From Ceratothoa steindachneri (taxonomy: Eukaryota; Arthropoda; Malacostraca; Isopoda; Cymothoidae), in the NCBI GenBank assembly GCA_963969495.1, contig OZ018337.1, forward strand, positions 83,922,777 through 83,986,776: 64,000 nucleotides of DNA, given 5' to 3'. This document shows positions 48,838-60,900 of this stretch, piece after piece. The first letter of the stretch is position 1, and every line of letters begins with the position of its first letter. The position numbers and the translations under genes are program-made. The notes below the pieces were generated by a model. The model ran no database searches. It saw only the letters and a program-made list of their open reading frames with translations, and had not been told where the DNA came from.

Positions 48838-49629
48838 TATTTTACATTTTAAGTTCCTCAAAAAAGGTAAATAATTTTTACCTACGATTTAAAATTATCA
48901 GAAAGAGTAAAATTCCCAAGTCAGACATGAGTATTTAAGTATGGAGGCTTTGAGGAGCTAGGCATTTTTGATGAACGATGGACATAAAGATTAAAGACTG
49001 TGCAACTCACCGACGCAAACTGTAACAATGACACTAAATTAGCAGCATAGAGAACAAGAATTTTTGTTTTCCAATCCCTTTAATAGACCAATTTGTCATC
49101 TCACACCCGTGATTCCTTACGTATTTACTGCCGAAGGACTGTATGCCGTTCAAATACCCGAGATGGATTTAGGACATCGTCAACCGTTTCCCACCACCCG
49201 GAATTCACACTTATCAAAGACTACTAACTGTAGAATTTACGCTGTAATAAAAGTATAATCCTATTCAGGAATAGCGTCAGTTCACGCATCCTTTTGCCTG
49301 GTCTCAATCACGGGGTAGTAGGGTGGAAAACCCTTACCAGGCGGAATGGTGGGCAGAGAGCTGTGGCCCAGCATGGTATCCTTCTAAAAAGATCGCAAAC
49401 GGAAAGCGCAAGAAGACGAGCCTAGGCAGGTCCTCTAAGAATGCTTAGAGCCAATCGAAATTGCAGTGACGGAATATGCACTAGAAACATGGCAGAGAAG
49501 ATTTTCAGTGGCCCTTGTTAATGAAAAAACTACAGTGAAAATGACGTTCAGATTCTAATCGAAGAACTAGGCTTGCCTTTGGGCCGTAAAAGGCAGCTAA
49601 CATGTTGCGGCCATTAATTACTTATTGGC
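48838..49629. other. No gene seen
   Basis: AT-rich, then a GC-richer stretch from ~49310 to 49600 with no readable frame. The open frame at 49064-49258 is unrecognised. Confidence 0.45.
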
Positions 49630-49775
49630 GAAGGTTTGGCTCGCTATGCAAGTCTTTTCTTTTATTCGCATCAAGGGTTTGGCTCGCTATACAAGTCTTT
49701 TCTTTCCTTCGCATCGAAGGTTTGGCTCACTATACAAGTCTTTTTTTCCTCCGCATCGAAGGTTTGGCGCGAACG
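49630..49775 (+). repeat. 43-bp tandem repeat, ~3.3 units
   Basis: GGTTTGGC recurs at 49633, 49676, 49719 and 49761. The unit is roughly GGTTTGGCTCGCTATACAAG, TCTTTTCTTTCCTTCGCATCGAA. Because 43 is not a multiple of three and the unit has no stop, all three plus frames stay open, which creates three overlapping meaningless ORFs. Confidence 0.95.
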
Positions 49776-49924
49776 TTGTCTTTGGAGGTGGGATACCCCG
49801 CCCGATCCTTGGTTTTTGGCTTTGAATCTTAAGCTCATAAAACAGACAAAGGTCTCTATACATGCAATAAGAACGCACTTTTGTTGTTTCGTTGAGACAA
49901 GATTCTTTATATATCCAAATATAA

Positions 49925-51830
49925 TAATATAATAATAATGCGCACTTCAGGAATGTCAGCCTTCCCAAGAAGGTAGGTATTGTAGCAAGTGTAGAGCAAG
50001 TTTATAGGGGAGAAAAGGCAATTCTGAAGAGATGAATCTTCAGGAGACATTTAAAAGTCGCACGGGAGGAAGAGGATCGGACTTCAGCCGGAAGAATATT
50101 CCAGAATCTAGGAGCACAAACTGAGAAGGAACGGTCACTCATCGAGCGAAGGACAAAACGAGGAGTGTTCACTTAGTCCTGAGTGCCCGAGGAGTTTGAC
50201 GACGTGAGAAGGCAGACGAGAGATAAGGTGGAACCTCGAGTTTTAGGGCCTTGTAGGTGGTGTGAAGAATTTTATAGTGGGTACGGAAGCAAATAGGTAA
50301 CCAGTGTAGCTCCTGTAACAGAAGCATCGAAGAAGAGAACCGGGAGTGGCAGAGGAGGAGCCAGACAGCATAGTTTTTAACTAGTTGTAGGGGGCGAAGT
50401 GACAAAGAAGAGAGATTTCTAGAAGAGAATTGCAGTAGTCTACGCGTTACGTGACGAATGCATGAATAGCAGTCTCAAGGTTTCCTCGAGCAAGATGGGA
50501 TCAAACACTTTAGTAGTTTCGGCGGAAACCGAGGGAAGACTGACAGATCCGATGGATTTGCGGTTAAAACGAAAGTTGCTCGTCGAAAATAACACATGGA
50601 TTACTGACGGTATCAGAGAAGGCGACATTGGTTTCCCAAAGGCGAAGGGAGGGGAAGAGAGCTTTAGAATTCTCCACCATCGAAGCGGTACCAAAACGGA
50701 GAACTTCAGTAAAATTCTGGTTAAGTTTGAGAAAGTTGGCAGACAACCATTCGTTTATTGAGGTGTAGGTTGAAAGGAGCTTGTTAATTGAATAAGAGAA
50801 GGACAGAGGGAATGAGGAAAGGTATATCTGAGTGTTATCAGCATAAAGGTGGAAGGATAGGCTCACATCTCGAAGAAGGGAGCCGAGAGGAAGTAAGTAG
50901 ATACGAAAGAGGAGGGAAACAATGACTGATCCCTGAGGCACCCCAAAATGAATGGGTGCGGGCTTGGAGGAGAGGTTATCGAGCGCAACCGACTGAGTCG
51001 GAATGAGAGGTATGAGTGAAACCAAACAAGTACAGCGCCCGAGAAATCAAGGAACATGTGAAGAAGATCAAGGAGGACAGTGTCGTCGATGGTGTCGAAA
51101 GCAGAGGAGAGGTCTAGGAGGACTTCTTCTCTGAAACTTTCTGAAAGATTAAGAAGAGCGGTTTTAGTAGAGAGCTTCGCTGTGAACCCCGATTGGTACA
51201 TTTCATCGATATTGCAGGGTTAGAAATATGGTCATTATGGCGAGAGAAAACCACTCTCTCGAAGATATTAGAGAGGAATTGAAGCTGTGAGATAGGGTAA
51301 TTGCCCAGAGTATTACTATGTATGTGTGTTGGGGATGACACAGGTTGTGTAAGATAGAAGAGGTTGATGATGACAATGAATGCACGATAAGTCTCATTGC
51401 GGCTTGGAAGATTAAAGCCACCGAATTTAAGGAAAGAACCAGGAGAGGATATATTGGAGAGTAGGTTACTGAACCCCTCGAGAAATAAGGCAGGAAACGA
51501 GGTCGGAGGGCAGTAAAGGACCACAATACTCAGAGCTGGCACATATCGTGAGACCGCAATGAGAGCCTTAAATAAGGCTAGAGGTGGGAGAGGAGAAAGA
51601 TGAATTGGAAATCAGTGCAACTCCCCCTCCCCTAGGGGGGTTGCAAGCGCAGTGCATAAACCTTAATTAGATTCGAGCCAGGTTTCTGTAAAGCCGGAGA
51701 AAGAAACCCCAGTGCGAACAACGAGGTCATGGACATACTCGGGCTTATTGGTCAGGCTTCTAATGTTGAGAAGAGAAGCCGACAGCGCCTGCTGATGAGC
51801 ATAGATGGAAGTGGGAGATTTGGAGGTGTG
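49925..51830 (-). pseudogene. L2-like LINE: endonuclease and reverse transcriptase, broken
   Basis: Read leftward from ~51830: SASLLNIRSLTNKPEYVHDL and SFSGFTETWLES, the start of an APE-type endonuclease. Then SIVVLYCPP, and FGGFNLPSRNET as its later part. The RT begins with FERVVFSRHN and SGFTAKLSTKTALLNL, followed by LLDLSSAFDTIDDTVLLDLL (motif A Asp). Then FGVPQGSVIVSLLFRIYLLP and FHLYADNTQIYLS, where YADD is YADN, and LSTYTSINEWLSANFLKLN. The C-terminal part reads PLQLVKNYAVWLLL, LQELHWLPICFRTHYKILHT and APPYLSS-like EVPPYLSS. The last readable block, FKCLL.IHLFRIAFSP, is near 50020. Many frameshifts. It copied its own RNA into DNA when intact. Clade assignment rests on recalled motifs. 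Confidence 0.9.
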
Positions 51831-52200
51831 GGTAAAGGAAGCATGGTAGGGGGAAAGTGATTCCTAAGGGACGCCGAAAGTCTCGGCCCCCTCCTAGTTG
51901 GGCGAGTTCATGGGATACCAGCCCCCTTTATCTTTGCGTATGTAGCTGGTGAAGAACAATAATTTAAAGAGTTGAATGAGAGGAGTGAGTCCCTATGATA
52001 CATAGTGGGGGAGAAAGAAGGGAGCAAGGGCGAGAATTATGAAGAACACAGTAGACGGGAAAACCTAACCCGAACTTGATTCATAGAACGTTGGGGAGGG
52101 TTCGCCCAGGCATTGCGGGGGGGTAGGAGCAGGTTTGCCACAGCAAAGCGTGGGGGTGGTGTAGGGTTAGTCAAGACGATGCGAGTGAAATACGGAAGGT
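51831..52200 (-). mobile_element. Probable 5' part of the L2-like LINE
   Basis: Continuous in composition with the LINE (G-rich on the plus strand). Minus-strand reading is proline-rich with no clear domain, as often seen before the endonuclease. Composition changes to AT-rich near 52200, the likely 5' limit. Confidence 0.4.
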
Positions 52201-54316
52201 AGACAAAGAGCAGCATGTGAAAACAAATGAATCAATTGAGTGAAAATCAAGTTAATATTGAAGCCGAAATAAACAATGAGTTAAAAATAAAATTTGTTAC
52301 ACAGATACAAAGGAAAAAAGAGACAGAAAGAGATTGAAGATAAGCTGAAACAGCCGATAGAGAGGCAAGGAAACTTAATTAATTACGAACGACCTTTCGC
52401 GTAAAAGATGAAAGTAATTTCTGAAAAGGAATAAATATTATCAAAATGTGTGGAAGCAGATATAGGATAATAAGGGTTCGATAAGTTGGTGGAAAGGATT
52501 TTAACTAACCTCTATTGGATAGAAAAATGAAAAAAATGCTGATTGATTACACATCTTTTCGACTTCAAAAGGGACAAAAGATATAACCTCACAGCGCGTG
52601 ATTAAAGAATGGTTGTTGAAAAGGAATATTTATGTTCTTGAATGGAGCATTCAGTCATTTCACCGTAATTTATTTTCAATTGGTTTGACCTCACTCAAAA
52701 ATGTAAGGTAACGTGAGGGGGATGTCAAGAGTAGCATTGGCAATCAATATGAGGGATCTCATCTCGAGGTTTCGAGAGCCCTTCTAGCCAGATATCCTGG
52801 AAGGGGAGCTTCCTTAATTGTGCAAATTATACCAACCTTTATTGCTCTCTATCTTTCCTTTCTAGATAGTAAGGGAAGACAAATTTAGCAGATTGTTTAT
52901 TAAATGTATCTTCACTTCACTCCAAAATCCGCTAAAATTTATTAATGTTAGATAATTTCATTAAAAGAGACGTGATTAAAATGGTGAGATATTAATTCTT
53001 AGCTGGATCAAAAGTCTATTTCAATATGGGGTTATCGAACATCCAAAACTTTTTATTTTGAACTTACATAAGTATAGCTCATTGATTTTAGATGGGGCAG
53101 CAAGGGGGGATAATAAAGGCAGGAACCAGTTATTTTATATTAAAATTAAAATAAATTGGCTGGAGGAGAAAACAAGACCGCGAGTATCTGCCACAATAAT
53201 ACATGATATTAGCTTTGTCATAAAATCTCACACTTTGTCTAATAGCCTTCTTTCTATGGCCATTAACTGTTTTGTGCATTTATCATGTTTCTCCCCACAT
53301 TATACTATCTTAACACAGCACCTTTTCGGTTAATTTGGATAAAATATGCTCAAATAAATGTCTCCTTAAGTCTGATAAGGTTTAAGATCGCTTGTATAAA
53401 GTTACCAAATAATTACCAATTCTTTCTTATCATTGCGAACGCGAAAAGATTCTCGTCGTGGTTGTTTTTAACATTAGTTTCCTCATCCTTTCTTATTTTG
53501 TCAATTAAACCTTCTTTCTTCATGACATTGGGACGTGTTTGTCCCTTTTTCGCCATCTATATTCATTATAAACCTAGTTTAGACACCTGGACCTTGTATC
53601 CTTCCCAATATTTTATATACCTCTAATTCATGATGATTGTGACTGCGAAGTTTTGTTTCTTTCCCTATTCTTTCCTCATTTGTTTCCTTCCTTAAAATAT
53701 TGGATAATGTCTAACAATTTCAACTCGATTTAATGAATTATGTAGAATGTTAAAAATATCGAGTTTCCTCAGAATTTGCTTTAAATCAGAAAGATCTCTT
53801 CTGAATTTATGTAGACAAGTAACTTTGTTTTCACTTGATTTCAAACTTCATTTTAAATTTAAAATGGAAATCGGATTCCATAAATAGGTTTATGTCATTA
53901 TCTCGAAATCCGCATTCCCGAAATTACAAAATCCCGAAGGGCCAAATAAGCACCTGGGCATACTGTTTGTTATGTCTATCTAAACTGGCTAAGTATTTCT
54001 AACATTTCTAACTATGTTACAAACGCTTGGGTCTGAAATACAAATAAGTAAAGAAATTGCCTTTATATATGTACAATTATAAAAGTAGTATTAAATTGAA
54101 AATGACAGACCACAAAAGGTGATTTTACAGCGAGATTATTCACAATTGCCGGAAGATATTCTAAAACTGGTCGAGTTTCACACCTCTGACAACAGCTTGA
54201 AGTCTTTCTTCACGTTCGACAGAAGTTTCCTTTCTTATTCGTAAGACTACTATTTTTCCCTCACTACAATGTTCTGAAATATCAGAAAATGTTAATCATG
54301 AACACTTCAACTAGAC
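52201..54316. other. No gene seen in 2.1 kb
   Basis: AT-rich DNA. The overlapping open frames at 53058-53333 and 53285-53626 have no recognisable domains. Confidence 0.45.
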
Positions 54317-54448
54317 CAGTGGTTCTCAAACGTGTGCTACATGGACATTACTAGGGGCCCACACTCATAAAATAACGAATTGGGGTCCACGGTAATATTT
54401 TAGTTGGCCATAAAGCAATTCTACTTCAGAACCGTTATTATTACTAAG

Positions 54449-54503
54449 AATAGAGAGAGAGAAAAAGAGAGGAAGAGAGAGAGAGAGAGAGAGGGGGGAG
54501 GTG
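54449..54503. repeat. (GA)n purine tract in the hAT
   Basis: GA-rich run ending in a G run and AGGTGGAGAAGG; part of the hAT left half. Confidence 0.9.
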
Positions 54504-54640
54504 GAGAAGGGAGGATGGTAAAGCATATTTATGAAGTACTGTTGGATGCCAATTTGTGTTTTCAAATATTAACTTTTGCCATTGATATTTTATGAACAGT
54601 AACAACAAAAACAAGGAAATTTTATAACACCATTTTTTTC

Positions 54641-54642
<2 letters not shown>

Positions 54643-54729
<87 letters not shown>
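54643..54729. repeat. (TA)n microsatellite in the hAT
   Basis: About 43 TA units. Confidence 0.97.
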
Positions 54730-54731
<2 letters not shown>

Positions 54732-55119
54732 TTATCGTTCAAATTATTTAGTAGTGTCAATTTTTAATGTCTATTTTTGCTCTTCATATAAAACATTATT
54801 TGTCAACTCTCGCCTCCGGGTCCAACTCATACAGATACAGAGTGGGAACTCATGAGGAATTCATGTGATTTTTTCCCAGTTTTAATTGTTCGCAAATGGT
54901 GTTTTGGTGTCTAATGAGTAAGTTATTATAATAACATTACTATGTTCTTTAATTCTTAGAGATGGGATTAAACTTTTTAAAATAATATCATTCCTAGAAA
55001 TTTCTTCGCAAACTTAAAAAAGCTTGGAACCCTTCATTCCAATTGATTATAATAATCAAATCCATCAGATTAGAGTTCAATCAAAGCGAGGAGTAATTAT
55101 TGAATCTTATATTTACTAA

Positions 55120-55336
55120 ATTAGTATATTATACTATTTGATACTATTATACGTTATTTTGTATCATATTATAGTGTATTATGGTGTAATATAGCGTATC
55201 ATAGTTATCGTATCATCCCGTATCTCATCATTTTGCTTAAATATTATATCATATATAAGAATGATGTTGCTATGTCATACCATATTATGTTACTTTACGT
55301 TGTGTCATGTTATAACATGTTATGTTATGTTATGTC
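55120..55336. repeat. Degenerate TATTA/ATGTT-type simple repeat
   Basis: Overlapping words such as TATACTAT, GTATCATA and a terminal (ATGTT)n run; low-complexity DNA inside the hAT. Confidence 0.7.
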
Positions 55337-55589
55337 ACAAATCTTAACACGTGCGTGTGAAATTAATCTTCAATACACTCCCTCACACACACACACACTG
55401 AAACATAATTCTTGACGTACATTCTGATCCAGAGAAATGTTAGTAGTGCCCAAAATATTATAATTGAAGTACCGCAAAGTTAAATATGTTAACTTGGATG
55501 TTTAGTTAAAATACTCACGATTATTGGCCTCTTCACGCCATATAATTGCAATGGTTTATCTTGAAATGGCTTCTTGCTCTATGTCCCTC

Positions 55590-55644
55590 TCCCTCTCCCT
55601 CTTTCTCTCTTTCTTTCTCTTTTTCTTTCTTGTATATGTGTGTA

Positions 55645-55716
<72 letters not shown>
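55590..55716. repeat. (CT)n then (TA)n microsatellite in the hAT
   Basis: Pyrimidine-rich CTCTCC/CTTT run followed by a TA run from about 55645. Open frames here give only poly-(Tyr-Ile) peptide. Confidence 0.95.
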
Positions 55717-55886
55717 CACTACTTTAAGCAAAAAGTGACCAAATTATCTGACCTATTTCACCTTGAAATTTCTCTGTATTTGTTGCAAATTTATCTTTTA
55801 GTTTTTTTAACAAATTACATATAATTCTTAACTATAAACTGTAATATATGATATAATATCTTCTGATATATTTTTACAGATAACCC

Positions 55887-57621
55887 ATGGCGGTGCTAAC
55901 AAAGAAAAAGTGCCGACAGTATTCTGTTAAATATTTGTCTTACCGATTTATTCCATCACCATAGAATGCAACGAAACCAATGTGCTTTACATGCATGGAT
56001 GTACTTCCAAATGCAAGCATGAAGCCTTTTAAACTTAAAATACATATGAAACAAAGCACAATAAAAGAAAAGACAAACCAGTAGAATACAGTAGGAAATT
56101 CCTTGATGATTTTCAAGCAATAAAAACAGTGGTTTCAAGTGTTTAACAGCCAAGTAAGCAAACTAAATGTTGGTTTATTGGCATGTTATGAAATCAGCAA
56201 TATAATAGCAAAGCCTGGAAAACCCCATAATATTGGTAAAACAGTGTCTGTTATAATTTTATTAGTTCTGAAACAAAGCGCAAGTGAAATCACTAATTCC
56301 ATCCGGTTAAGCAACTCATCTGTGTCACGACGCATTGATGAAATGGCAGAAGATGTTGAAAAGCAATTAATAGCTAATTTGCAAGTAAATCAGCTGGCTC
56401 TTCAGCTTGATGAATCAACATTAAAAGATAATGAAGTAATTCTACTAACATATGTTAGATTTATAGATGATCAAGGACCCAGAAAGGAAATGCTTTTCGC
56501 CAGAAGTCTTAAGACAGACACAAGAGGTGAAACAATTTTTAATGAAGTTGTTACATATTTCAAGGAAAGCAATATTCCACTTAAAAAACATAATTGCATG
56601 TGCTACTGATGGTGCATCATCCATGACTTGCAGATACAAAGGTTTTATTGCACACTTGAAACAAGCTGTCCCCAAAGGATTTTGCATACACTTTGTATGG
56701 AATTAGTGATACACCATCAAAACCTAGTTGCTAATAAATTGGTTGGACGCCAACATGATGCCCTTAGTGTTGTTATAAAAGTGGTTAACCATATTAAATC
56801 AAATTCCCTAAAAGCCCGCCTCTTTCGTGAATTCTGTAGTCAAAATAGAGAAGAGGTTAAAGGTCTTGTAATGTATGCAGAGGTGAGATGGTTGTCAAAG
56901 GAAAATTGTCTTCATCGTTTTATTGCACTTTGGGATTCTATTGTCTCATTTCTGGCCAACAACCATCTTGGAGAACAACTGCTTGCAACTAAATGTGATG
57001 TATTTTACTTATCAGATATATTTGAAAAAAATTAATTTACTTAAGAAACAGCTCCAAGGAAAAAAATCCGATCCTATATCCAGTAAAGGTGCAATTACTG
57101 CTTTCCTGAAAAAGCTACAGTTGTTAACGATTAATAACAGACGTCGTGCATTTGAACAGTTTCGTTGTTTAGCAGTGATCTGCACGATTATGATCTTGCA
57201 TTGTATGGAGAATCTTTCGAAAATTTACACAAAAATATGCAAGCTCGGTTTAGTGATTTACTCATGATGGATATACTAACTTAGGTGACAATTCCTTTCG
57301 AAGTTAATGTTGCCGATGTAGACATTTCTTTACTAGAAAGACTCATTGAATTACAAAGTGCTGAAATATTGCAGGTAAAATTTAAAGATGGGAAGCATGA
57401 TATATGGAAAACAAATGAGCTGCTAAAAAGTATCCACTACTCTTGGATAAAGCACAACTCTACGTCATTGCTTTTCCATCATCTTACCTTCTTGAATCAT
57501 GATTTAGTCGTGTTTCTCACTTATTGTCAAAAGCTCGTAATAGACTCGACATTGTGCAAAGGGGTGATCTTCGACTATCATTGACATCGATGAAGCCGAA
57601 TATAAAAAAGACTCGCTGAGC
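55887..57621 (+). pseudogene. hAT transposase (ZBED/SCAND3-like), broken
   Basis: From ATG 55887: MAVLTKKKCRQYSVKYLSYR, then a stop at 55962. A BED zinc-finger remnant follows (CFTCMDVLPNASMKPFKLKIH), with further stops near 56080-56130. From 56139 the catalytic domain is open: ASEITNSIRLSNSSVSRRID, LALQLDESTLKDNEVILLTY and ARSLKTDTRGETIF. Frameshifts at A runs near 56583 and near 56700 lead to IIACATDGASSMTCRYKGF, VIHHQNLVANKL and VMYAEVRWLSKENCLHRF. A third near 57025 leads to LKKQLQGKKSDPISSKGAIT. After more damage come the end of the catalytic part (VDISLLERLIELQSAE) and, in another frame, the hATC dimerisation block LSKARNRLDIVQRGDLRLSL. Stop at 57619. Related proteins have been domesticated as ZBED genes in vertebrates; this one is plainly dead. 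Confidence 0.93.
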
Positions 57622-57937
57622 AACATCAGTCACAGGGATCTCATTGAATAAACCTAATTTTTTTTATTTAATTACTTACTTATCTTTTTAAAGGTATATT
57701 ATGAATTATTTACTAATGTACATAAATGCTCCATAAAACTTCACTTTTAAATAATTTATTTGTATTAGTTTTAACTTAAAGTCTTTCCTCAAAATAAGCA
57801 TAATTATTTACTATTCTTTTACTTATTGATACCATTCCTTTGCTTTTTTATTAGTAAAAAATTTGGGGGCTTTGGGGCTACCAAATTTCTTTTCAAAAGG
57901 TGAAGGGTTCATGGGTAAAAAAAGGTTGAGAACCACT

Positions 57938-60900
57938 AGAAAACCATTTTTCCGAATGATCTATCGAACTTAACTCCTCTTTTCTTCTGAGTAATGAGCA
58001 GCGGCTTTCAATACCTAGGAGAAGTTTTTGTATGAATACTCTACCCATATTTACGGGAAAACTGAATAATATGGCATCGTATTCTACATAGTTTGGAATA
58101 CATTATTTCCTCAAATAAATTTTACTTTCATTTTGCCTTTTTTATCCGATTGTCAGGGACCAAAAACTTTGATATTATCAGTAAGAATAATCAATAATAT
58201 TCTTTTAAATTTACATGGAAATTTCCGTGTTTTTCTCCTTTTCTGGACCACACTGTAAATGGATTTATAGGACTCTCCTGAATTCTAGTGTATGATGTTC
58301 GCAAATCTGCTGCTAATGCAAAGGAGCAAATAACACGGCATCTTTCTTCCAACTCTTTCTTTGACGCTCTTAGTCCAATGCAGTGAAGGTCAGCCATCAT
58401 AATATTATTCTAGCTAACCAGTCGATCGGATGAATCTCTACTGTGGCAAAAAAAGGATAATTGTATAATAAATACCTAGCGTGTCAAGCATACACACTAA
58501 ATTATTTTTTAAATTAATATAGCTGGATAATTTAGCTGGATAATTATCTATTAACTTAATTTTACAAAAATTCAATAAGGATGCAATGATAGTGTTGTGT
58601 AGCTTAATTAGAGCGTACAAAAAATAATAAATGCACTGCAAAATGTTCTTGTAAACAACAGTCACCTGAAAAGATTCGATCCGTGGAATCGATTCCAATC
58701 TGGTCTCTAGGGATAAAAGTACTCGGAAAAGTCTAATGCCCTATCGATATCATAAATTAAAAGTACATTTTTAGTTTATTATTTGAATAAAATCAGAAAT
58801 ATGTACCCAATCCTCAAATGTTCACAATAATTTAAATGTTTTAACTTTTCTCGTTTTACTTTACGAAGAAAAATACCAAACCAAAGTTCTTTAGAGCAAG
58901 GTTTGCTGACCAATGTTGCGTGCTCTCACTTTTCTGATTTATGACCTTACGACCTTTTAAACTTCGATAATTCCCGGACTGACCTTAGAAGGATCTTGGC
59001 ACTTATTCGAAAGAGAATTTAAAACAACATAAAGGTTTCAAATATCGTTAGAATAGGCCAAATAGTTACAATGTTATTACCAAAACTAAAAAAGCAAACG
59101 GGAACCGATGGACGGACGGTTATAGTGAGATATAGAGTCACCTGTGACTAAATATTAAAGGGAGCAAGTCTCAATTTTGGCTACATTTTGTACAATTCAG
59201 TATTCTAAAACGTTCTGGAATTATTGAAATAATGCAATGAAATAGTTGGTTAATATTATTGATATATACTATTAAGATTATTTATCAATAAGCCTGGATT
59301 GTATGTTCTCGATATATTATTGCAGATACTGGGGCAGTTTCAGTTTGAATCTAGTTAAGACAATGGCGAAAGTTTGATGAATGTCTCCACAAAAGTTTTG
59401 AGAATATTGGCTGATTTATAATAAAAAGTTCATTCATTTTTATTTCCGAAATTAGAGAAAGAAATATTTCTTTGCCTACGAGTAAGAAATCGGCGGCAAG
59501 GAAGACAATCTTCCTAATATAGGGTAATTGTTTAAATGGAATTCAGATCTAGTGACTCATAGCCAAGATATTACGGATTCATTGCGCACAGAATTGGCCC
59601 GAAGAGAGAATAGCAAGTCTATTTAGATTTCTCTCAAAAAATCTTGGGGAACGTGGCCCCTAAAAGTTTTGTGCAACTTGAAATTGTTTATCTTACATAA
59701 AATAGTAATTAATTTTGATTATTGAATTTAGAGTTATGAATATGGTACTAGTTCCTTTATCGACTTATATTTTAGCAGGATGAGGTAAGAAGCCTATCCA
59801 AGCTAAAGCAAAAGGCCAGATACGTAAGTTACAGCGAGTTGACAAGTGGTGGGACAGTGAAGGAAGGTTATCTTTTCGAAGTGACCTTCCCCAAATTTAG
59901 GAAATATGTGCAGTGGTGGGAAAGCAAGATGATAGGGACCTGGCAGCCCATTTTTATTTGGCATTTAAACGTATATTGCCTCCTGGAATCGGACGGAATT
60001 TGTAGTCCAATCATTATCAACATATAAACATTTTTAAGTTTTTCGGTTAGCGGAAAATTCTTCAACCGTAGTTGATTTTTTTCTTCTCTCCTTCTCTTAA
60101 TTTCTTCCCCCTTTTTCTTAATCATAATGGTGGCTATTTACAAGGAGTTAGTATTTTCCCAAAAAACTTTGTGATAGAGGTAAATATTCTTTACCTTTTC
60201 AGGCCATAAGTTTTTAAAGGTATTTGTTAAATAATTGTTCTTTTTGTTATTCAATTTTTATTTGTGGGGGGGGGGGGTGTTTATGGGAAAGCAGGAATTA
60301 TCCAATGTTTCGTTAAAACCTTTGAATTTTTTCTTAGGCATCCCTTCATCCCTCGTTAAAGGAGTTTTATTTTTTCAGTATCATAGTTATTACTTATAAG
60401 ATTAAAATACTCCAACTTTTAAAAAGCAAACAAATACCATGAAGCAAACTCGTGCTATAAAAGTATAAGTGGTCAGTCATGAAATTCTTTGTTCAGCTTA
60501 TGATGTGTCCATTAAAAACCATTACAATATATCTTTAGCAAAATATTATAAATTAGACTTGTTTAAAATAAAATTCGTTTAACATTTAGTTCCGTTTAAC
60601 TAAATGTAACTTAACTTTCTAAAATTGACTTTGTCTTTTTGAAGTTTTAACCTGGGCACATTTCGTCAAGATATTCCAAGCAATCTTTTTTGCTTGTGTT
60701 GGTCGGGATAGTGAAATTTTTACTTCAGTCTTTAAGTGAGGTAGAACCATAAATATATATGGAGGTTTAATTAAATAGTTTGATTTTTAAGTAAAGAAAC
60801 TTGGAGAAAATACGCTCTATAAGTTATTAATGTTAAATGCATTAAAATATTAATAACATTTTCTGCTTTTTTATAACCCTACAAAGTGTAAACGAATTTC

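Larger units (their letters stand above)
54317..57937 (+). mobile_element. hAT transposon, both ends present
   Basis: The left end CAGTGGTTCTCAAACG (54317) and the right end GGTTGAGAACCACT (57924-57937) are inverted copies of the classic hAT/Charlie-type terminus. The right end lacks the final G. An 8-bp target duplication is not evident. The element is 3.6 kb and encloses a broken transposase plus several microsatellites that expand its left half. Confidence 0.88.

Noticed and set aside
49602..49932. Three overlapping plus-strand ORFs
   Set aside because: They are produced by a stop-free 43-bp tandem repeat read in three frames.
50462..50761. 99-codon plus-strand ORF
   Set aside because: Antisense shadow of the minus-strand LINE reverse transcriptase.
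55524..55824. Open frames of 67 and 92 codons
   Set aside because: They read through CT and TA microsatellites and give repetitive Ser/Phe and Tyr-Ile peptide.
58191..58400. Minus-strand 69-codon frame with protein-like composition
   Set aside because: No known motif, no upstream or downstream coding signal; kept only as a mention in the last-region entry.
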